This document shows positions 7,524-16,912 of a stretch of 27,317 bases of DNA, piece after piece. Below the pieces are notes generated by a model that worked only from the letters and a program-made list of their open reading frames with translations, made no database searches and was not told the origin of the DNA. Each line of letters begins with the position of its first letter. Position 1 is the first letter of the stretch. Origin of the DNA: Pedosphaera sp. (GTDB lineage: Bacteria; Verrucomicrobiota; Verrucomicrobiia; Limisphaerales; UBA9464); NCBI GenBank assembly GCA_009695405.1, contig SIAZ01000010.1:1-27317 (forward strand). The letters run 5' to 3'. The position numbers and the translations under genes were made by a program.

Positions 7524-8527
7524 CACGATTTATATATCTTCTTCTAATGATCCCATTCTTCCGCCCACTTCCCTCTCTTGCAACCCTTTCTCTTTGTCTC
7601 AGTTCCCTCCTGTCGGCAGCAGACCTTCGCATTGGACTGATCGGACTCGACACCTCGCATGCAACGGCTTTTACCGAAATTCTCAATGATCCAAAATCAA
7701 AAGAATATGTCCCTGGCGCACAAGTCGTTGCCGGTTTCAAAGGGGGAAGTTCTGACATCGAAACGAGTATTTCGCGAGTTGAAGGCTACACAAAAACCCT
7801 CAAGGAAAAATACGGAGTGAAGATTGTCGCAACAATTGAGGAGCTTTGTCGCGAAGTGGATGCAGTGATGTTACTGAGTGTCGACGGACGTCCCCATCTC
7901 GCTCAGGCGCGTCCGGTGATTGCAGCCCGCAAGCCACTCTACATTGATAAGCCCATGGCCGGTTCCCTGCGAGATGTCTTGGAGCTAACGCGTTTAGCAA
8001 AAGAAGCTAAGGTGCCTCTCTTTAGTTCTTCATCCCTGAGATTTAGTAAAGCCAACGCCGCCATTCGCTCTGGTTCGATTGGGATAGTCACCAATGCTTG
8101 GTGTGGCAGTCCCGCTAAAACCGAGAAAACCCATCCAGACCTGTTCTGGTATGGCATTCATGGCTGTGAATCGCTCTTCGCTGTCATGGGTAAAGGTTGC
8201 CTCTCCGCCCAACGTCAAAAAACATCTGCTAGCACGATCGAGACCGTGGGACGCTGGAAAGAAGGTAGAACCGGAATCTTCCGCGAAATCGAGGGGTACG
8301 GAGGCTCCGCATCAGGAACCATCGGCACGGCTACAGCGGGGACTTTCGATGGGTATGCACCGTTGGTAACTCAAGTGATTCGTTTTTTTCAGTCGGGTAT
8401 AGCTCCCGTTCCAATCGAAGAAACCATTGAGCTATTCGCCTTTATGGAGGCTGACAACGAGAGTCGCATTCGTCAGGGCGCAGAAGTAACTCTCAAGGAA
8501 ATTCTGCTCCGTGCCACTCAACCCTAA
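7520..8527 (+). CDS. Exported Gfo/Idh/MocA-family oxidoreductase
   Basis: This 335-residue protein has an N-terminal hydrophobic signal segment (LLLMIPFFRPLPSLATLSL, cleavage probably after LLSAA) followed directly by a Rossmann fold beginning DLRIGLIGLD. The usual GxGxxG loop is replaced by GLIGLDTSHA, which is unusual. A (E/D)KP-type motif is present as YIDKPMA at about residues 137-143, supplying the Lys expected in this NAD(P)-dependent family. The C-terminal half contains WYGIHGCESLFAVMG, the position of the family's catalytic His. Secreted members are abundant in Planctomycetota and Verrucomicrobiota and are thought to act on sugars in the periplasm; the substrate here is unknown. The start overlaps the previous stop; an ATG nine codons later is possible. 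Confidence 0.85.
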   Translation: MTRFIYLLLMIPFFRPLPSLATLSLCLSSLLSAADLRIGLIGLDTSHATAFTEILNDPKSKEYVPGAQVVAGFKGGSSDIETSISRVEGYTKTLKEKYGVKIVATIEELCREVDAVMLLSVDGRPHLAQARPVIAARKPLYIDKPMAGSLRDVLELTRLAKEAKVPLFSSSSLRFSKANAAIRSGSIGIVTNAWCGSPAKTEKTHPDLFWYGIHGCESLFAVMGKGCLSAQRQKTSASTIETVGRWKEGRTGIFREIEGYGGSASGTIGTATAGTFDGYAPLVTQVIRFFQSGIAPVPIEETIELFAFMEADNESRIRQGAEVTLKEILLRATQP

Positions 8528-8662
8528 TTGAAAAGACACTCAGGCTTGCTCAGTGACCCGCCGAACGCTTTGCTTGTCCCGAGTCGATCCAAACCTGCCT
8601 CGAAACGATTAGACAGACTCGGTGTTTCGCAGCGGACTTAATTGAACTTAATACTCCTGACC

Positions 8663-9061
8663 ATGAACACGCGCCAGACATCACGCCGCGCCCTGCGCCG
8701 CTCCGGTTTCACTCTCGTCGAAGTCATGATTGCCGTCATGATTGTCGGACTCCTCACCATGATCGCCGTACCCAACGTGAAGAAGTTTATGGAAACGGGG
8801 AAATACAACGCGATCCTCGCCAACTTAAAGGCAATCGAACTCGCCAAGACCACTTGGCAAAACGAATATCGGAAACCAGATACAGCTGAACCGTCCACCG
8901 AGGAGCTCGCCCCTTACTTTCAAGGCGGTAAATTCCCAATGTCAGTCATGGGTGAGACCTATAATATCGGTAATTGCCTCGACGCAAGTCGTCCCACGGC
9001 CACTACCCCCAACAAAATCCGCAATATCGAAGTGGGCGGGCATATCACTCTCAACGAATAA
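8663..9061 (+). CDS. Type IV prepilin / pseudopilin
   Basis: From the ATG at 8663 the product is 132 residues. The leader MNTRQTSRRALRRSG is basic and ends in Gly15; cleavage by prepilin peptidase would leave Phe16 as the N-terminus (FTLVEVMIA), with the conserved Glu at mature position 5. A 20-residue hydrophobic helix and a V-P-N-V-K-K-F continuation follow, as in major pilins and GspG-like pseudopilins. The soluble part is short and has a single Cys at residue 111. The in-frame TTG at 8642 would add seven residues and is not preferred. No obvious ribosome binding site or sigma-54 promoter precedes it. The pilT gene lies 2.4 kb away on the other strand. Confidence 0.9.
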   Translation: MNTRQTSRRALRRSGFTLVEVMIAVMIVGLLTMIAVPNVKKFMETGKYNAILANLKAIELAKTTWQNEYRKPDTAEPSTEELAPYFQGGKFPMSVMGETYNIGNCLDASRPTATTPNKIRNIEVGGHITLNE

Positions 9062-9084
9062 TCTGGCTGCTCGACTCGAAGGAG

Positions 9085-9107
9085 GCCCCAGACCTAGGTT
9101 CTAGGGC
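9085..9107. terminator. Possible bidirectional terminator between prepilin and hisS
   Basis: An imperfect palindrome has GCCC/GGGC outer arms, an AGA/TCT inner match and a central CCTAGG. It lies between two convergent genes. A T-rich run follows on the plus strand (TTCTTAT). The stem is interrupted by mismatches, so the call is tentative. Confidence 0.35.
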
Positions 9108-9164
9108 TTCTTATAAGACACGCTAAATCAGCTCAAACAAAGAGAGTACCGACCACAACAGAGC

Positions 9165-10415
9165 TTAAGCAGTCGCAGCAATGGCTGCCGACAAATCACC
9201 AATCGTCTCCGAGCGAGTCGAAATATTCTTCAATCGGACCTGTTTTGTTCCGTCAAGATCGGGTTCAACGCGTGCCGTAAAGCGCGCGGCTAATTCAATG
9301 GCTCGCTTGAATTGTTTATCCGACTTGGCCGGCGTCAGACTGTATTCTACAACCCGTCCCGCATCCCTTAACGCTTGCACCAGAGCGAGAGAACTTGCTC
9401 TCAGGGACTCTTCTTCCACTAGGACCACGACGTCGACGCCAGCAGTAAACTTGGGAAGTTTTCCTCGGGCCTTCAGTAATTCCAGTAACACCACATCTCC
9501 CATACCAAAACCGAGAGCAGGAAGATCCACCTTACCTTGGCTCAGTAGCTTAACTAACTGATCGTACCGCCCTCCACCCGCAATCGCACGAAATTCTCCC
9601 TTACGATCAAAGGCCTCAAACACGACCCCCGTGTAATAATCCAAACCGCGAATCACATAATAATCGACCTTCACAAAAGCCCCAAGGCCGCGCGCCTTCA
9701 AATTCTCAAGGAGAATAGCCAATTCTGGCGTGGGTTCACCCGCACGAATGAAGTCTTGAACAGCAGCATACTCTATTCCGAGTAGCTTCAACCTTGCCGA
9801 TGAAACCTCCGGGGTCTCTCGCTCGACCTTATCAATCACCTGGTAAAATTCATATTCCTGATCAGGTTTACCGTTGTTTGAGGCAAAGAAACGCTGCCAA
9901 GCCTGCCGACTGCTCAATCGAATAACAAAGTCGTCTTCCGTCAATCCCAGCGCCCTCAGCGTATCAATCAATAAGGCCACGATCTCTGCATCTGCCCCGA
10001 GATCTGCTTCACCAAAAATATCGCAATTTAACTGGAAATGTTCTCGTAAACGACCTTTCTGCTGTTTTTCGTAACGGAAGAGTTGAGGGATAGAAAACCA
10101 CTTAATCGGCTTCTTATAAGCGCGCTCGGCCGCAGCGACCATCCGGGCCACTGTTGGAGTCATCTCGGGACGCATCGATACCGCCCGCTCTCCCTTGTCT
10201 ACGAAATTAAATAACTGCCCCACGATCTCCGCCCCGGACTTGGCGGTATACAAATCCAAAGGCTCCAACGGAGGACCATCAAATTCTCGAAAACCATAAC
10301 GGCGGGCTGTCGAGCGCCAGGTATCAAAAATATGCTGTCGCGCATCGGCAGACCAAGCGTCCTTGTGCGGTAAAGGTTCAGGATAAAATTCACGGAAACC
10401 GGGTAGACACTCCAT
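9165..10415 (-). CDS. hisS: Histidyl-tRNA synthetase
   Basis: This class II aminoacyl-tRNA synthetase charges tRNA-His. From the ATG at 10415 it is 416 residues and opens with PGFREFYPEPL, where the family normally starts. The frame is open 37 codons further upstream, but that extension has no family-like sequence. Motif 2 is in RYEKQQKGRLREHFQLNCDIFG. The histidine-A sequence RGLDYYTGVVFEAF and the following AGGGRYDQLV are clear. RPEMTPTVARMV at residues 82-93 is the motif preceding the active site. The C-terminal anticodon-binding domain is present (DVVVLVEEES onward). No strong Shine-Dalgarno precedes the start. It lies 111 bases downstream of the HD-domain gene and may share its transcript. 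Confidence 0.95.
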   Translation of the reverse strand: MECLPGFREFYPEPLPHKDAWSADARQHIFDTWRSTARRYGFREFDGPPLEPLDLYTAKSGAEIVGQLFNFVDKGERAVSMRPEMTPTVARMVAAAERAYKKPIKWFSIPQLFRYEKQQKGRLREHFQLNCDIFGEADLGADAEIVALLIDTLRALGLTEDDFVIRLSSRQAWQRFFASNNGKPDQEYEFYQVIDKVERETPEVSSARLKLLGIEYAAVQDFIRAGEPTPELAILLENLKARGLGAFVKVDYYVIRGLDYYTGVVFEAFDRKGEFRAIAGGGRYDQLVKLLSQGKVDLPALGFGMGDVVLLELLKARGKLPKFTAGVDVVVLVEEESLRASSLALVQALRDAGRVVEYSLTPAKSDKQFKRAIELAARFTARVEPDLDGTKQVRLKNISTRSETIGDLSAAIAATA

Positions 10416-10526
10416 AGAAACGACAATTGAAACCGCGCCGAGGTCTCCACCGCAAGAAGCGGAATCAACTAAGTGCAAAAAATCAGTCGTGGGATATCTG
10501 CCACTCGACCCTGTGCCAGTACCCAA

Positions 10527-11381
10527 TTAACCTCTCAGAGCCATCACTGCTTCTAAGCGAGCAATACTAGTCTCAATTCGTTCTAAATAGAGGTTCTCAC
10601 CGCCCGCTTCGGGCCATCTTAAAAATCGAAAAACACCCTCAAAATCACCCTCAATCTTTGGTAAGACATAGTTCTTCCAAAATTTAGGGGTCTTCCGCTT
10701 GAGATCGTCGACACTCAAAAAGGCTCCAACCGCTTGGCCTTGATACTGTCTAGACTCCTCAAATTCCTCGAATAATGCCGGTAATTTTTCCACGTAATCA
10801 TCGGCTGCCATTTGCCCTAACAGATCCGCCGTACCAACCGAACAACCAGCAATTCGTTCTTCTTCTGAAGCAAAGCGGAGCATTCTAATATTCACACCCA
10901 TCGCCGTACAACGAATCATGTTTTGCACAGCTTCAATTTCATCGACAAAAAATTCCTTAACCCTCAGTAAATCAGAGGCAAACTCACAACTTCGCAAAAC
11001 ATGGATGTGGGTATATTTAGCTCCTGTACCAACAACATCTGAGACCTCTTTCAAGTACCATGTGTCGTGGAGAAACACCGCAATGATGGCTAATTCAAAC
11101 GTCCGCCGACTTAGCACAGGCAGTTCTCCCGACAGGGAACGCCCTCTCAGTAACTGGCTCAAGCAGAGGGTTCCCTGCAGCATATGCTCCAGATCATGAT
11201 AGCCAGTATCGATGGGCAAATAGCCCAGCATCCGACCTTCGAATGCATCCATCAACCAACCAAATACGCGCGGCACAAAATCAGGGGTAGCATCAGGAAA
11301 TAAAGCCCGATAATCCTCCAAAATTTGAACCGCTACCTTCAATGGGTCCTTTGAATCTGCCCATGCATTTAGCCTTCTCAT
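10527..11381 (-). CDS. HD-domain hydrolase of unknown substrate
   Basis: This 284-residue protein has an HD-type metal site: YHDLEHM at residues 61-67 followed by AVFLHDTWY at 101-109. The spacing YHxxxHM...HD resembles the histidine arrangement of PDEase-like and general HD phosphohydrolases. The helical remainder contains another likely ligand region, GTADLLGQMAADDY, with an Asp in the position of the last metal ligand. No signal peptide or membrane segment is seen, so it is probably cytoplasmic. It is not a close match to a named enzyme such as GlnD, RelA/SpoT or YfbR that I can recognise. Its neighbours, hisS downstream and pilT upstream, give no clear functional hint. Confidence 0.7.
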   Translation of the reverse strand: MRRLNAWADSKDPLKVAVQILEDYRALFPDATPDFVPRVFGWLMDAFEGRMLGYLPIDTGYHDLEHMLQGTLCLSQLLRGRSLSGELPVLSRRTFELAIIAVFLHDTWYLKEVSDVVGTGAKYTHIHVLRSCEFASDLLRVKEFFVDEIEAVQNMIRCTAMGVNIRMLRFASEEERIAGCSVGTADLLGQMAADDYVEKLPALFEEFEESRQYQGQAVGAFLSVDDLKRKTPKFWKNYVLPKIEGDFEGVFRFLRWPEAGGENLYLERIETSIARLEAVMALRG

Positions 11382-11486
11382 CGCTTTTTATCCATTATCC
11401 CCAAGTCTCAAGGCCCAAATCCGACCGGAAGTCAGGAAAATCTGCGAAGAATTCCCTAATCTCAAGCCCAACCAAAAAATGAGATT

Positions 11487-12587
11487 CTAAGAAAGAATTC
11501 TTCGCCCCTCATCCAGAAATATCCCTTTAAACATCATCTCCAAAGCTTGAGGATTTGAAGCTTTCGCTAGTCCTTCTTTTTCTGAAATCTTACCCTCTTT
11601 AACCAGATCGTAAAGGGCTTGGTTGAAGCTCTGCATCCCATCCTCACGCCCAGTTTCAATCGCTGCCCCTAACTTTTCTAGGCGATTCTCCTCTAACATC
11701 TTCCGAACCGTTGGCGTGTTGATCAAAATCTCCAGCGCCGGTATCACTCCACACACACTCGAAGGCACCATACGCTGACAAATCACCGCCCGTAGGGTTG
11801 CCGCTAATTGACGTCGCGTCTGTTCTCGTTCGTCCGGTTTGAAAAAATCAAGAATGCGACCAACCGACTGTGCTGCGTTCTGAGTGTGAAGGGTCGAAAG
11901 CACCAAATGCCCAGTATCGGCCGAACTAATCGCCGCTTGAAATGAGACAGCATCCCGCATTTCACCTACCATAATAATGTCAGGATCCTGCCGTAGGACA
12001 TGCTTTAACCCAGCTTCAAAGCTCCCAGTGTCCAATCCGATTTCGCGCTGCTCAACCACCGATTGATTATCCTCAAAAACAAATTCAATCGGATCTTCAA
12101 GAGTGATAATATGTTTTTTTACGCTGGCATTGATGTACTCAATCATCGCCGCAAGCGTCGTCGACTTACCTGACCCAGCCGCTCCCGCCACAAGAACGAT
12201 CCCGCGTTGTGAGGTTGCAATAGCCTTCAAAATGGGTAGAAGCCCCAATTCTTCAAAGCTCGGTACCTGCGTCTTCACATACCGCATCGCCAACGCATAA
12301 GTTCCACGCTGCTGAAAGGCATTAGTCCGAAACCGGCCCACCCCAGGCTCAAAATAGCTAAAGTCAACTTCACGATCCTCATCCAAACGCCGTCGAGCAT
12401 GAATGGGAACCATCACCTTCAAAATTTGATCCATCCACTCGACTGTCGGTATTGGTGCCTCGATAGGCACGAGTTGACGATTAATGCGGAAGACAATCGG
12501 ACTTCCCACTTTGATGTGCACATCAGACGCCCCGCCCTCGACAGCGGCTTTAAGAATGCCTCGAAAAAGATCTGTATCGTAGCTCAT
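11487..12587 (-). CDS. pilT: Type IV pilus retraction ATPase PilT
   Basis: PilT is the hexameric cytoplasmic ATPase that depolymerises type IV pili and drives twitching. The product is 366 residues, slightly longer than the common 345. Walker A GAAGSGKST is at residues 135-143 and the Asp box ITLEDPIEF at 161-169. Walker B DPDIIMVGEMRD is at 201-212 and the His box GHLVLSTLHTQNAAQ at 226-240. The N-terminal SDVHIKVGSP segment is the PAS-like domain start. The C-terminus has the PilT-type LVKEGKISEKEGLAKASNP helix. PilU-type paralogues look similar, so the retraction role is inferred. It is a separate unit, downstream of the rpoC terminator on the same strand. Confidence 0.93.
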   Translation of the reverse strand: MSYDTDLFRGILKAAVEGGASDVHIKVGSPIVFRINRQLVPIEAPIPTVEWMDQILKVMVPIHARRRLDEDREVDFSYFEPGVGRFRTNAFQQRGTYALAMRYVKTQVPSFEELGLLPILKAIATSQRGIVLVAGAAGSGKSTTLAAMIEYINASVKKHIITLEDPIEFVFEDNQSVVEQREIGLDTGSFEAGLKHVLRQDPDIIMVGEMRDAVSFQAAISSADTGHLVLSTLHTQNAAQSVGRILDFFKPDEREQTRRQLAATLRAVICQRMVPSSVCGVIPALEILINTPTVRKMLEENRLEKLGAAIETGREDGMQSFNQALYDLVKEGKISEKEGLAKASNPQALEMMFKGIFLDEGRRILS

Positions 12588-12696
12588 TAGTAGGCTTAGA
12601 AATTAGCAATTACCGGACCAGACGGCATCCTTTTTCTTAGCCGATAGGGTAAGTAATGAACGCTGAAAGCTAGGAAAAGAAAACTGTTCACCGAAT

Positions 12697-12722
12697 AAAA
12701 AAGGGCGCCCAAAAGGGCGCCC
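12697..12722 (-). terminator. Strong intrinsic terminator after rpoC
   Basis: On the minus strand an 8-base arm GGGCGCCC, a TTTT loop and a second GGGCGCCC form an uninterrupted GC stem followed directly by TTTTTT. It lies 23 bases beyond the rpoC stop and before pilT. Both arms are themselves palindromic. It should end the rpoBC transcript and so separates it from pilT. Confidence 0.93.
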
Positions 12723-12745
12723 CGTTTGAAACTTATCGAAGCCGA

Positions 12746-15700
12746 TTAGGCCAACGTGCGCGGTTCTTCCGCTATCAAATCAATCGTCGGTGCGGGGGCA
12801 TCCTCGGGGATTCCCACCATCGCCTTGATCTTAATATTCCGATGTTGGTCGAAACCTGTACCAGCAGGGATGATATGCCCCATAATGACATTCTCCTTGA
12901 AGCCTCGGAGATAATCGCGCTTACCATTAGTTGCAGCCTCAGTCAGAACACGGGTCGTGTCTTGGAAGGAGGCCGCACTGAGGAATGACTCTGTCTCCAA
13001 CGAAGCTTTGGTGATGCCAAGTAAGACTGGCGCCGCCTCAGCTGGCTTGCCACCCATCTTGTCAACACGGGAGTTCTCTTCCTCAAAGACCAATTTATCG
13101 ATCTGCTCACCCCAAAGGAATAGCGTGTCGCCCGGTTCGGTAATCCGCACCTTGCGGAGCATCTGCCGGATAATGATCTCGATGTGCTTATCATTGATGG
13201 TAACACCCTGGAGGCGGTAAACCTCCTGAATCTCATTCACCAAATGCTCTTGCAACTCGTGCGGCCCGCAGACCTCAAGAATTTCATGGGGAACAACAGG
13301 CCCGTCTGTGAGTTGTTGCCCCTTCTTCACGAAGTCGCCCTTGTAGACAATGATGTGCTTACCGATCGGAATAAGGTGCTCCTCTTCCATGCCCGTGTGG
13401 ACATCCTTGACCACAATACAGCGCTTACCTCGGACAGAGGATCCAAAGTCCACTACCCCATCAATACGGGCAATTTCGGCGGCATCCTTCGGCCGTCGGG
13501 CTTCGAATAATTCGGCAACACGAGGCAAACCACCAGTGATGTCCTTGGTCTTCGATGCCTTACGCGGCGTCTTCGCCAAGAGTGAACCAGCACTGCTTTC
13601 GTCACCTTCAGCGACAACCAAATGCGCTCCTGCTGGGATCGGATATTGTGCCAAAGGTTGGCCTGTAGACACGTCCTCAATAATCACAGTCGGATGCAGA
13701 TCCTCCTTATGTTCAATGATAACCATATCCTCGGAACCCGTGGCCTCATCGACCTCCTGTTTCATGGTCACACCTTCAATGATGTCCACAAATCGGACAA
13801 CACCGGACTTCTCCGAAATAATCGGAACGTTGTAGGCATCCCATTCAACAAAGACTTCACCCTTCTTCACTTGGCCGCCGTCGAGAACTGCGATAATGGA
13901 ACCAATGACGATGGTATGTGTTTCAATCTCTTTACCATCCTCAGAATGAAGGCTAACCGTACCATTCTTGTTCAGAACAATGTTGTTACCATCGCCCAAA
14001 GGAACGACACGCAAATCGTTGTATCGAATCTTCGCGTCTTGTTTAGCCTTAATCTGCGGTTGCTTGTAAGTACCGGTCGCCACACCACCCACGTGGAATG
14101 TACGCATCGTCAACTGAGTACCTGGTTCACCAATCGATTGGGCTGCAACAATGCCAACGGCTTCACCCTTTTTAATTAATGTACCCGTGCTTAAGTTGCG
14201 TCCGTAACATTTAGCGCAAATACCAACCTTGGTCTCACAGGTGAGTACTGAGCGGATTTTAACCGTCTCCAGCCCAGCTCGTTCCACTAGACGTGACTTA
14301 ATCTCGTCAAACTCTTCGCCGGCACCGATCAGCTTAATCTTGAGATCAGCGGGATCGAAGATGTCACCGGCCGAATATCGACCCACAACACGTTCACTGA
14401 TTTTGACAACCTCTTCCTCACCTTCGTAGATCGATTGGACAGAAATACCATTGGTCGTTCCGCAATCGTCGGCACGGATAATTACATCCTGAGCTGCATC
14501 TACCAACTTCCGCGTCATATACCCAGAGTCAGCGGTTTTCAGCGCAGTATCTGCCAGTCCTTTCCGCGCACCGTGTGTGGAAATAAAGTACTCAAGAACA
14601 GTTAAACCTTCCCGGAAGCTCGAAAGAATCGGCTTCTCGATGATCTCGCCAGAAGGCTTGGCCATCAAACCACGAAGACCTGCTAACTGACGTACCTGCG
14701 CCTTATTACCACGGGCACCGGAGTCGACCATCAGGCTGACTGGGTTGTATTCTTTCTTGCCCTGATTGAGTTCCAGAGTTTTGAGCATCACCGCGCCGAT
14801 CTGATCGGTACAATGAGTCCAAATATCAACAACCTTGTTGTAACGCTCTTGATTGGTGATGACACCTTTCTTGTGCTGTTTTTCAACCTCGGAGATTTGA
14901 TGAAGCGCCTCACGGATCTCCTTCTGCTTCTCCGCCGGAACGATCATATCATCGATACCGATGGAAACGCCGGCACGAGTTGCTTGTTCAAAGCCAACTT
15001 CCTTGAGCTTATCCAGTGTAACAACTGTCTTCTCCTGACCTACCGTCTTATAGCAGTTCAGAATCAACTCACCAAGTTTACTCTTGCCCACTGAGAAATT
15101 GGCAAAACCAAGTTCATCGGGCCAAATCTCAGAGAACAAAACACGCCCAACAGTCGTCTCAATAACTCGCAACTCAGAGTTACCATAAACAGTCTTGCGT
15201 CCCACATCCGGATTGGCCATGCGAATACGATCATGAGTCTTCACCGCTCCATCTAGGTGAGCGAAAATGACCTCTGACTTCGAACCAAACAGCATGACAT
15301 GCTCCCCTTCCTTACGTGCTTTACGCGGTTCGGCACAGAGATAGTAGCAACCCAAAGTAATATCCTGGGTCGGGGTCATAATCGGCTTGCCGCTCGACGG
15401 ACTGAAGATGTTCAACGGAGCCATCATCAGCAGACGTGCCTCCAATTGAGCTTCAACGGAAAGCGGTACATGGACCGCCATCTGATCGCCATCGAAGTCA
15501 GCGTTGTAGGCGGTACACACCAATGGATGAATCCGAATAGCTTCACCCTCGATCAGTACAGGTTCAAAAGCCTGAACAGACAGACGGTGCAGTGTCGGAG
15601 CACGATTCAGCAGCACTGGATGGCCACGGGTTACTTCCTCAAGGATATCCCAAACTTCCTTGGTCTGACGCTCAATCATCTTCTTGGCTGAACGAACCGT

Positions 15701-16888
15701 ATGGACATAGCCCAACACCTTCAGGCGACGAATGATAAAAGGTTCGAATAAAACCAAGGCCATCTTCTTTGGCAACCCACACTGGTGAAGCTTCAATTCG
15801 GGACCGATAACGATCACCGAACGCCCTGAATAATCGACACGTTTTCCGAGCAAATTTTGACGGAAACGCCCCGACTTGCCCTTGAGCATATCGGACAAGG
15901 ATTTCAATGCACGATTGCCAGCACCGGTAACGGCACGTCCGTGACGTCCGTTATCAAAGAGAGCATCGACAGCCTCTTGCAACATTCGTTTTTCGTTGCG
16001 GATGATGACCTCAGGGGTCTTCAACTGCAGAAGATTCTTCAACCGATTATTCCGATTGATCACCCGTCGATAAAGATCGTTGAGATCCGAGGTAGCAAAC
16101 CGACCGCCTTCCAAGGGGACCAACGGACGTAAATCCGGCGGAATCACCGGCAATACCGTCAGAACCATCCATTCGGGCCGCATCTTGGACTTACTAAATC
16201 CCTGCAACAGCTTAATCCGCTTGGCAATCTTCTTGCGGTTTTGCTTCGACTTTGTCTCGGTCATTCCGATCTGGAGTTCGTCAATTGTCTTCTCCAGTTG
16301 GATATTGCAAAGCGCATCCCGCACGGCCTCTGCACCCATTTTGGCGACAAAGGAGTCGGCACCATAAGTACTCCGAGCCTCTCGATACTCATGTTCTGAG
16401 AGCAACTGATGCACCTTAAGTGCTGTGCTGCCCCCATCAATGACCAGATAATCTTCGTAGTAGATAATCCGTTCCAAGTTGCGCGCCGTCATATCCAGCA
16501 TCAAACCCAACCGCGAGGGCATGCACTTGAAGAACCAAATATGTGAAACAGGCACTGCCAGTTCAATGTGCCCCATTCGCTCACGGCGGACGCGAGCGAG
16601 AGTCACCTCAACACCGCATCGATCGCAAACAACGCCGCGATGTTTGATGCGTTTGTACTTTCCGCAGGAACATTCCCAATCCTTAACAGGACCAAAAATT
16701 CGTTCGCAGAACAGACCGCCTTTCTCAGGCTTGAATGTGCGGTAATTGATCGTCTCGGGGTTTTTAACCTCACCCTTGGACCACGACCTTATGATTTCTG
16801 GAGACGCCACTTGGATAGCGACGTGATGCACTAAGTTGACTTTATCCAGGCCCAGCATCTCGCGGGCGGAATCCTTGGAGCTCAGCAT
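12746..16888 (-). CDS. rpoC: RNA polymerase subunit beta-prime
   Basis: This is the 1380-residue beta-prime subunit, which carries the catalytic Mg ions of RNA polymerase. The active-site motif NADFDGDQM is at residues 462-470. The N-terminal zinc site is in the cysteine-rich CSCGKYKRIKHRGVVCDRCG stretch at about residues 73-92, and the second zinc site is in CETKVGICAKCYGRN. The clamp, bridge-helix region (TADSGYMTRKLVDAAQDV) and trigger-loop region (GEPGTQLTMRTFHVGG) are all present, and the frame is intact. Length is close to the proteobacterial type. It starts 24 bases after rpoB, with no clear Shine-Dalgarno, and ends before a very strong terminator; the rpsL/rpsG genes that often follow are absent. 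Confidence 0.98.
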   Translation of the reverse strand: MLSSKDSAREMLGLDKVNLVHHVAIQVASPEIIRSWSKGEVKNPETINYRTFKPEKGGLFCERIFGPVKDWECSCGKYKRIKHRGVVCDRCGVEVTLARVRRERMGHIELAVPVSHIWFFKCMPSRLGLMLDMTARNLERIIYYEDYLVIDGGSTALKVHQLLSEHEYREARSTYGADSFVAKMGAEAVRDALCNIQLEKTIDELQIGMTETKSKQNRKKIAKRIKLLQGFSKSKMRPEWMVLTVLPVIPPDLRPLVPLEGGRFATSDLNDLYRRVINRNNRLKNLLQLKTPEVIIRNEKRMLQEAVDALFDNGRHGRAVTGAGNRALKSLSDMLKGKSGRFRQNLLGKRVDYSGRSVIVIGPELKLHQCGLPKKMALVLFEPFIIRRLKVLGYVHTVRSAKKMIERQTKEVWDILEEVTRGHPVLLNRAPTLHRLSVQAFEPVLIEGEAIRIHPLVCTAYNADFDGDQMAVHVPLSVEAQLEARLLMMAPLNIFSPSSGKPIMTPTQDITLGCYYLCAEPRKARKEGEHVMLFGSKSEVIFAHLDGAVKTHDRIRMANPDVGRKTVYGNSELRVIETTVGRVLFSEIWPDELGFANFSVGKSKLGELILNCYKTVGQEKTVVTLDKLKEVGFEQATRAGVSIGIDDMIVPAEKQKEIREALHQISEVEKQHKKGVITNQERYNKVVDIWTHCTDQIGAVMLKTLELNQGKKEYNPVSLMVDSGARGNKAQVRQLAGLRGLMAKPSGEIIEKPILSSFREGLTVLEYFISTHGARKGLADTALKTADSGYMTRKLVDAAQDVIIRADDCGTTNGISVQSIYEGEEEVVKISERVVGRYSAGDIFDPADLKIKLIGAGEEFDEIKSRLVERAGLETVKIRSVLTCETKVGICAKCYGRNLSTGTLIKKGEAVGIVAAQSIGEPGTQLTMRTFHVGGVATGTYKQPQIKAKQDAKIRYNDLRVVPLGDGNNIVLNKNGTVSLHSEDGKEIETHTIVIGSIIAVLDGGQVKKGEVFVEWDAYNVPIISEKSGVVRFVDIIEGVTMKQEVDEATGSEDMVIIEHKEDLHPTVIIEDVSTGQPLAQYPIPAGAHLVVAEGDESSAGSLLAKTPRKASKTKDITGGLPRVAELFEARRPKDAAEIARIDGVVDFGSSVRGKRCIVVKDVHTGMEEEHLIPIGKHIIVYKGDFVKKGQQLTDGPVVPHEILEVCGPHELQEHLVNEIQEVYRLQGVTINDKHIEIIIRQMLRKVRITEPGDTLFLWGEQIDKLVFEEENSRVDKMGGKPAEAAPVLLGITKASLETESFLSAASFQDTTRVLTEAATNGKRDYLRGFKENVIMGHIIPAGTGFDQHRNIKIKAMVGIPEDAPAPTIDLIAEEPRTLA

Positions 16889-16912
16889 AGTTCTGTGTTC
16901 GTTGGTCGATGA

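Noticed and set aside
8528..8662. Possible sigma-54 promoter upstream of the prepilin gene (GACAC then TTGCT)
   Set aside because: The essential GG of the -24 element is missing and the spacing does not fit, so it is not a supported site.
10416..10526. N-terminal extension of hisS to 10526
   Set aside because: The added 37 residues are unlike any synthetase N-terminus, and the family start lies at 10415.
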